From Mycolicibacterium bacteremicum (GTDB lineage Bacteria > Actinomycetota > Actinomycetes > Mycobacteriales > Mycobacteriaceae): a stretch of DNA of 64,000 nucleotides. The number at the start of each line of letters is the position of its first letter. The first letter of the stretch is position 1. The notes below the pieces were generated by a model, which ran no database searches, was not told where the DNA came from, and saw only the letters and a list, made by a program, of their open reading frames with translations. The position numbers and the translations under genes are program-made. Location of the stretch: NCBI RefSeq assembly GCF_002086115.1, contig NZ_MVHJ01000010.1, positions 62,001 through 126,000 on the forward strand, read 5' to 3'. Of this stretch, positions 61,770-64,000 are shown piece after piece.

Positions 61770-63041
61770 CTAATTGGTGGAGGTGAATTCGAGGTGCAGA
61801 TCGGTCAATCCCCGAATGATGTACGTCGGGTCATGGCGGAACCGCCGTTCACCGACAGGCCCGTGGTGCTCTTCGGACAGGGTGAGCGTGACGGTGCGGT
61901 CGAGGAACCGTTCGATGGTGACCCGCCCCTCAGCACGGGCGAGCGGGCCACCGGGGCACGAGTGCACACCGCGGCCGAACGCGATGTGCTCCCGCACGTT
62001 GTCGCGGTCGAGCCGGAATGCATCCGGGTCGGGAAACTTAACGGGGTCCCGGTTCGAGGCGCCGGGATGCAACATGATCGTCGTGCCGGCCGCGATGTCG
62101 ACATCACCGATCCGCGTGCTCTTCTGCGTCATCCGGAAGTCGCTCATGGTCGGGCTTTCCAATCGCAGTACCTCCTCGATGAATTCCGGAATGCGGCGGC
62201 GATCGGCTCGCAGGGTGGCCTGTAACTGCTGGTCATCGGCCAGGAACCGCAGCGAGGCGGCCATCAGCCGGGCCGAGGTGTCCTGGCCTGCGCCGAACAG
62301 GAACGTCGCCAGCCGCACGACCGACTCGATGTCGGGCAATGACCCGTCCGGGTACGTCGAAGTGGCCAGTGACGTCAGGACATCGGCGCGGGGTTCCCGG
62401 CGGCGATTCTCGACATAGCCGCCGAACGTCTCATACATGTACTCCAACGGGTTTTCTGGCAGCGGCGAGTCCCCGCCGAGGGCGGCCACGTGCTGGCCGG
62501 TGAAGATCTTGCGGAAGTGCTCCCGATCTTCGGCGGGAATGCCGAGCAGATCGGCGATCACCATGGTGGTGAACGGCTTGCCGTAGTCCTGGACCACCTC
62601 GAAGCGCCCGGTGTCGATGAACGCGTCGATACACGCGTCCGCGATGCCGGCCATCTGGTCTTCGTTCTCCTTGAGCCGCTTCGGAGTCATCAAGCGGCGC
62701 AACATGAATCGTTCGGCTTCGTGAGCGGCACCGTCCTTGGTGACCATGAACTCGTTGAACACCCAGTGTTCGCGGTTGGCCTGCACAACGTCGGTGATGT
62801 CGTCGGTACCCGGCTCCACCGGAAACGGGGGGAACGGGCCGCCCATCGCATTGCACGACGAGAACGCAGCGCCGTTGCGGTACACCTCGACCGCCTCGTC
62901 ATAGCCGGTCACCGCCAGGACCCCTGGCTGCGCGATCGGATGCACCGGACAGCGCGACCGTAGGTCGTCGAAATAGGGATACGGGTCGTTGATGACCTCT
63001 TCGCTGGTGAAGATGTCCACCTTGTCCACGCTGTTCGTCAT
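61770..63041 (-). CDS. Cytochrome P450
   Basis: 423 residues from ATG 63041. Heme-binding loop FGRGVHSCPGGPLAR with Cys362, I-helix AGQDTS at 251-256 (the usual acid-alcohol pair is D-T, intact), and ExxR at 290-293. A soluble class I bacterial P450 needing ferredoxin and reductase; no ferredoxin gene is adjacent, and the [3Fe-4S] ferredoxin at 28.6 kb and FprB at 6.4 kb are the only candidates in the window. First gene of the five-gene operon and divergent from TetR across the TAGGCG operator. Confidence 0.92.
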   Translation of the reverse strand: MTNSVDKVDIFTSEEVINDPYPYFDDLRSRCPVHPIAQPGVLAVTGYDEAVEVYRNGAAFSSCNAMGGPFPPFPVEPGTDDITDVVQANREHWVFNEFMVTKDGAAHEAERFMLRRLMTPKRLKENEDQMAGIADACIDAFIDTGRFEVVQDYGKPFTTMVIADLLGIPAEDREHFRKIFTGQHVAALGGDSPLPENPLEYMYETFGGYVENRRREPRADVLTSLATSTYPDGSLPDIESVVRLATFLFGAGQDTSARLMAASLRFLADDQQLQATLRADRRRIPEFIEEVLRLESPTMSDFRMTQKSTRIGDVDIAAGTTIMLHPGASNRDPVKFPDPDAFRLDRDNVREHIAFGRGVHSCPGGPLARAEGRVTIERFLDRTVTLTLSEEHHGPVGERRFRHDPTYIIRGLTDLHLEFTSTN

Positions 63042-63091
63042 CGCATCTCCTGCGCGGCGCCGTCGTCGTCCGACGCCAGCGCTCAAATCGT

Positions 63092-63105
63092 TAGGCGATC
63101 GCCTA
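63092..63105. promoter_or_regulatory. Perfect 14-bp operator palindrome in the P450/TetR divergent promoter
   Basis: TAGGCGATCGCCTA, centred between the divergent P450 and TetR genes, followed by GTAACTTGGG. It recurs almost exactly at 63828-63841. Confidence 0.85.
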
Positions 63106-63203
63106 GTAACTTGGGCTGGCATATGCTTAGCACCCGCCCTGGCGGCGGTCAAGAGCAGACTGGGCGGCGACGCGCCTCACCCACGGTCAGGACGGACGAC
63201 AAC

Positions 63204-63830
63204 ATGGCCACCCAAGGTGCAGCCGGCAAAAGAGACACCGGCACTCGCGACAAGCTGCTCGACGCCTGCGCAGAGATCATGCTGGAGGAGGGGTACGCCG
63301 CGGCGACATCGCGCCGGGTCGCGGAGAAGGTCGGCGTACAGCGCGCCGTCGTCTACTACTACTTCCCCACCATGGACGATCTCTACCTGGCCGTCCTCAA
63401 GCGCGGCACACAGACCAGCCTCGACGTGCAGCGCAAGGCCTTGGGCTCCGACAAGCCCCTGCATGCGTTGTGGGACATGACCGTAGATCCCCGCGGCGTC
63501 CAGCTGATAATGGAGTTCATGGCCCTGGGCAATCATCGCAAGGCCATCCAGGCCGAGCTTGCCGCCGGCGCCCAGGCCTTCCGCGAAGCACAAGTCGCGG
63601 CGCTGACCTTCATCCTGCGCGAACACCGTGCTGACCAACCACTGCCGCCAGACGTCGCCTCGGTCCTCATCGCCGCGATCGGCCGACTGCTGGTCATCGA
63701 ACAAGGACTTGGCATCACCACAGGCCACCAGGCGACCATCGATCTGGTCCAGGACTACCTGCGCCGCTACGAAGCGTCGACACCCGAACGGGCGAACGAT
63801 CCAGCGACAACCAAAAAGGCAGCTTACTAG
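63204..63830 (+). CDS. TetR-family transcriptional regulator
   Basis: 208 residues from ATG 63204. HTH in LLDACAEIMLEEGYAAATSRRVAEKVGVQRAVVYYYFPTMDDLYLAVL; the ligand domain follows with a Lys-rich C-terminal tail. It is divergent from the P450 operon, and matching palindromes lie on each side of the gene, the downstream one overlapping its stop codon. It is very likely the repressor of the P450 operon, of itself, and of whatever lies beyond 63.9 kb. Confidence 0.9.
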   Translation: MATQGAAGKRDTGTRDKLLDACAEIMLEEGYAAATSRRVAEKVGVQRAVVYYYFPTMDDLYLAVLKRGTQTSLDVQRKALGSDKPLHALWDMTVDPRGVQLIMEFMALGNHRKAIQAELAAGAQAFREAQVAALTFILREHRADQPLPPDVASVLIAAIGRLLVIEQGLGITTGHQATIDLVQDYLRRYEASTPERANDPATTKKAAY

Positions 63831-63841
63831 GCGTACGCCTA
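63828..63841. promoter_or_regulatory. Second perfect 14-bp palindrome, overlapping the TetR stop codon
   Basis: TAGGCGTACGCCTA followed by ACTTGGG. Same arms as the 63092 site, differing only in the two central bases. It probably serves the promoter of a gene beyond the window end; the 159 bases after it hold no gene I can support. Confidence 0.82.
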
Positions 63842-64000
63842 ACTTGGGTGCCCGGGGCGCGCAGTGTCGTCGTCGTTCGATCTTCTCGAAACGACGAGAC
63901 CGCGCGCCGCGCCGAGCGACACAGCCATGGGATCTCGGTCAGCCGGTTCACACGATCAAACACGCCACCACAGCGCTCGAGTAGCGCGGTGGCACGACGC

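Noticed and set aside
63842..64000. Minus-strand frame 63715-63963
   Set aside because: Runs against the TetR 3' end with no start context; more likely the promoter of a gene beyond the window.

Overview
The window looks like a mycobacterial chromosome segment, most likely a fast-growing, environmental Mycolicibacterium-type species. The evidence is high G+C with GTG/TTG starts, a 13E12-type DUF222/HNH gene, a complete yrbE/mce importer operon with an MceG-like ATPase, an MmpS/MmpL pair, several F420-dependent luciferase-like oxidoreductases, and many FadD/acyl-CoA dehydrogenase/SDR genes. No rRNA, tRNA, CRISPR or complete insertion sequence was seen.

Layout. 1-3.8 kb: 3' part of a 13E12-family HNH gene, an APC permease coupled to a tandem UspA protein, and a small membrane protein. 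4.2-8.6 kb: an HxlR regulator carrying a C-terminal SCP2-like domain, divergent from a 4Fe-4S protein that also ends in an SCP2-like domain, followed by FprB and a DUF302 protein. 8.5-17.7 kb: an MFS exporter, two TIGR03620-type F420 oxidoreductases (the first with an apparent frameshift at its start), three alpha/beta hydrolases, a nitroreductase/MarR pair, a decayed TetR gene and an SDR/HxlR pair.

17.9-53.2 kb is the centre of interest: an mce3-type importer (yrbEA, yrbEB, mceA-F and four exported/membrane accessory genes) surrounded by a catabolic gene set. This set holds FadD + MceG, an alpha-methylacyl-CoA racemase-like enzyme, SDRs, an uncharacterised cysteine-rich protein, a rubber-oxygenase-like DUF2236 protein, a [3Fe-4S] ferredoxin, an MDR reductase, a BVMO, a hydrolase, a nitroreductase, two acyl-CoA dehydrogenases, an aldehyde dehydrogenase and FadA/FadB. 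Ten promoter regions between 22.1 and 48.3 kb carry the same 18-bp operator-like motif (invariant GTATG, usually T-n-TG-n2-CA to its left). A tandem double-TetR protein of the Mce3R type sits next to the mce operon and is the obvious candidate reader. I infer one regulon for import and beta-oxidative breakdown of a methyl-branched or cyclic lipid whose identity is unknown.

53.4-58.4 kb: a TetR gene and an mmpS-mmpL operon ending in two small exported proteins, with an 18-bp perfect palindrome in front. 58.8-63.9 kb: a tightly overlapping P450/TauD-type dioxygenase/SDR/carboxymuconolactone-decarboxylase-like/LLM operon. It is divergent from a TetR gene that has matching TAGGCG-N2-CGCCTA palindromes at both ends. 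The SDR of this operon appears to have lost its middle. All coordinates and motifs were read by eye; functional assignments rest on recognised motifs and context, not on database searches.
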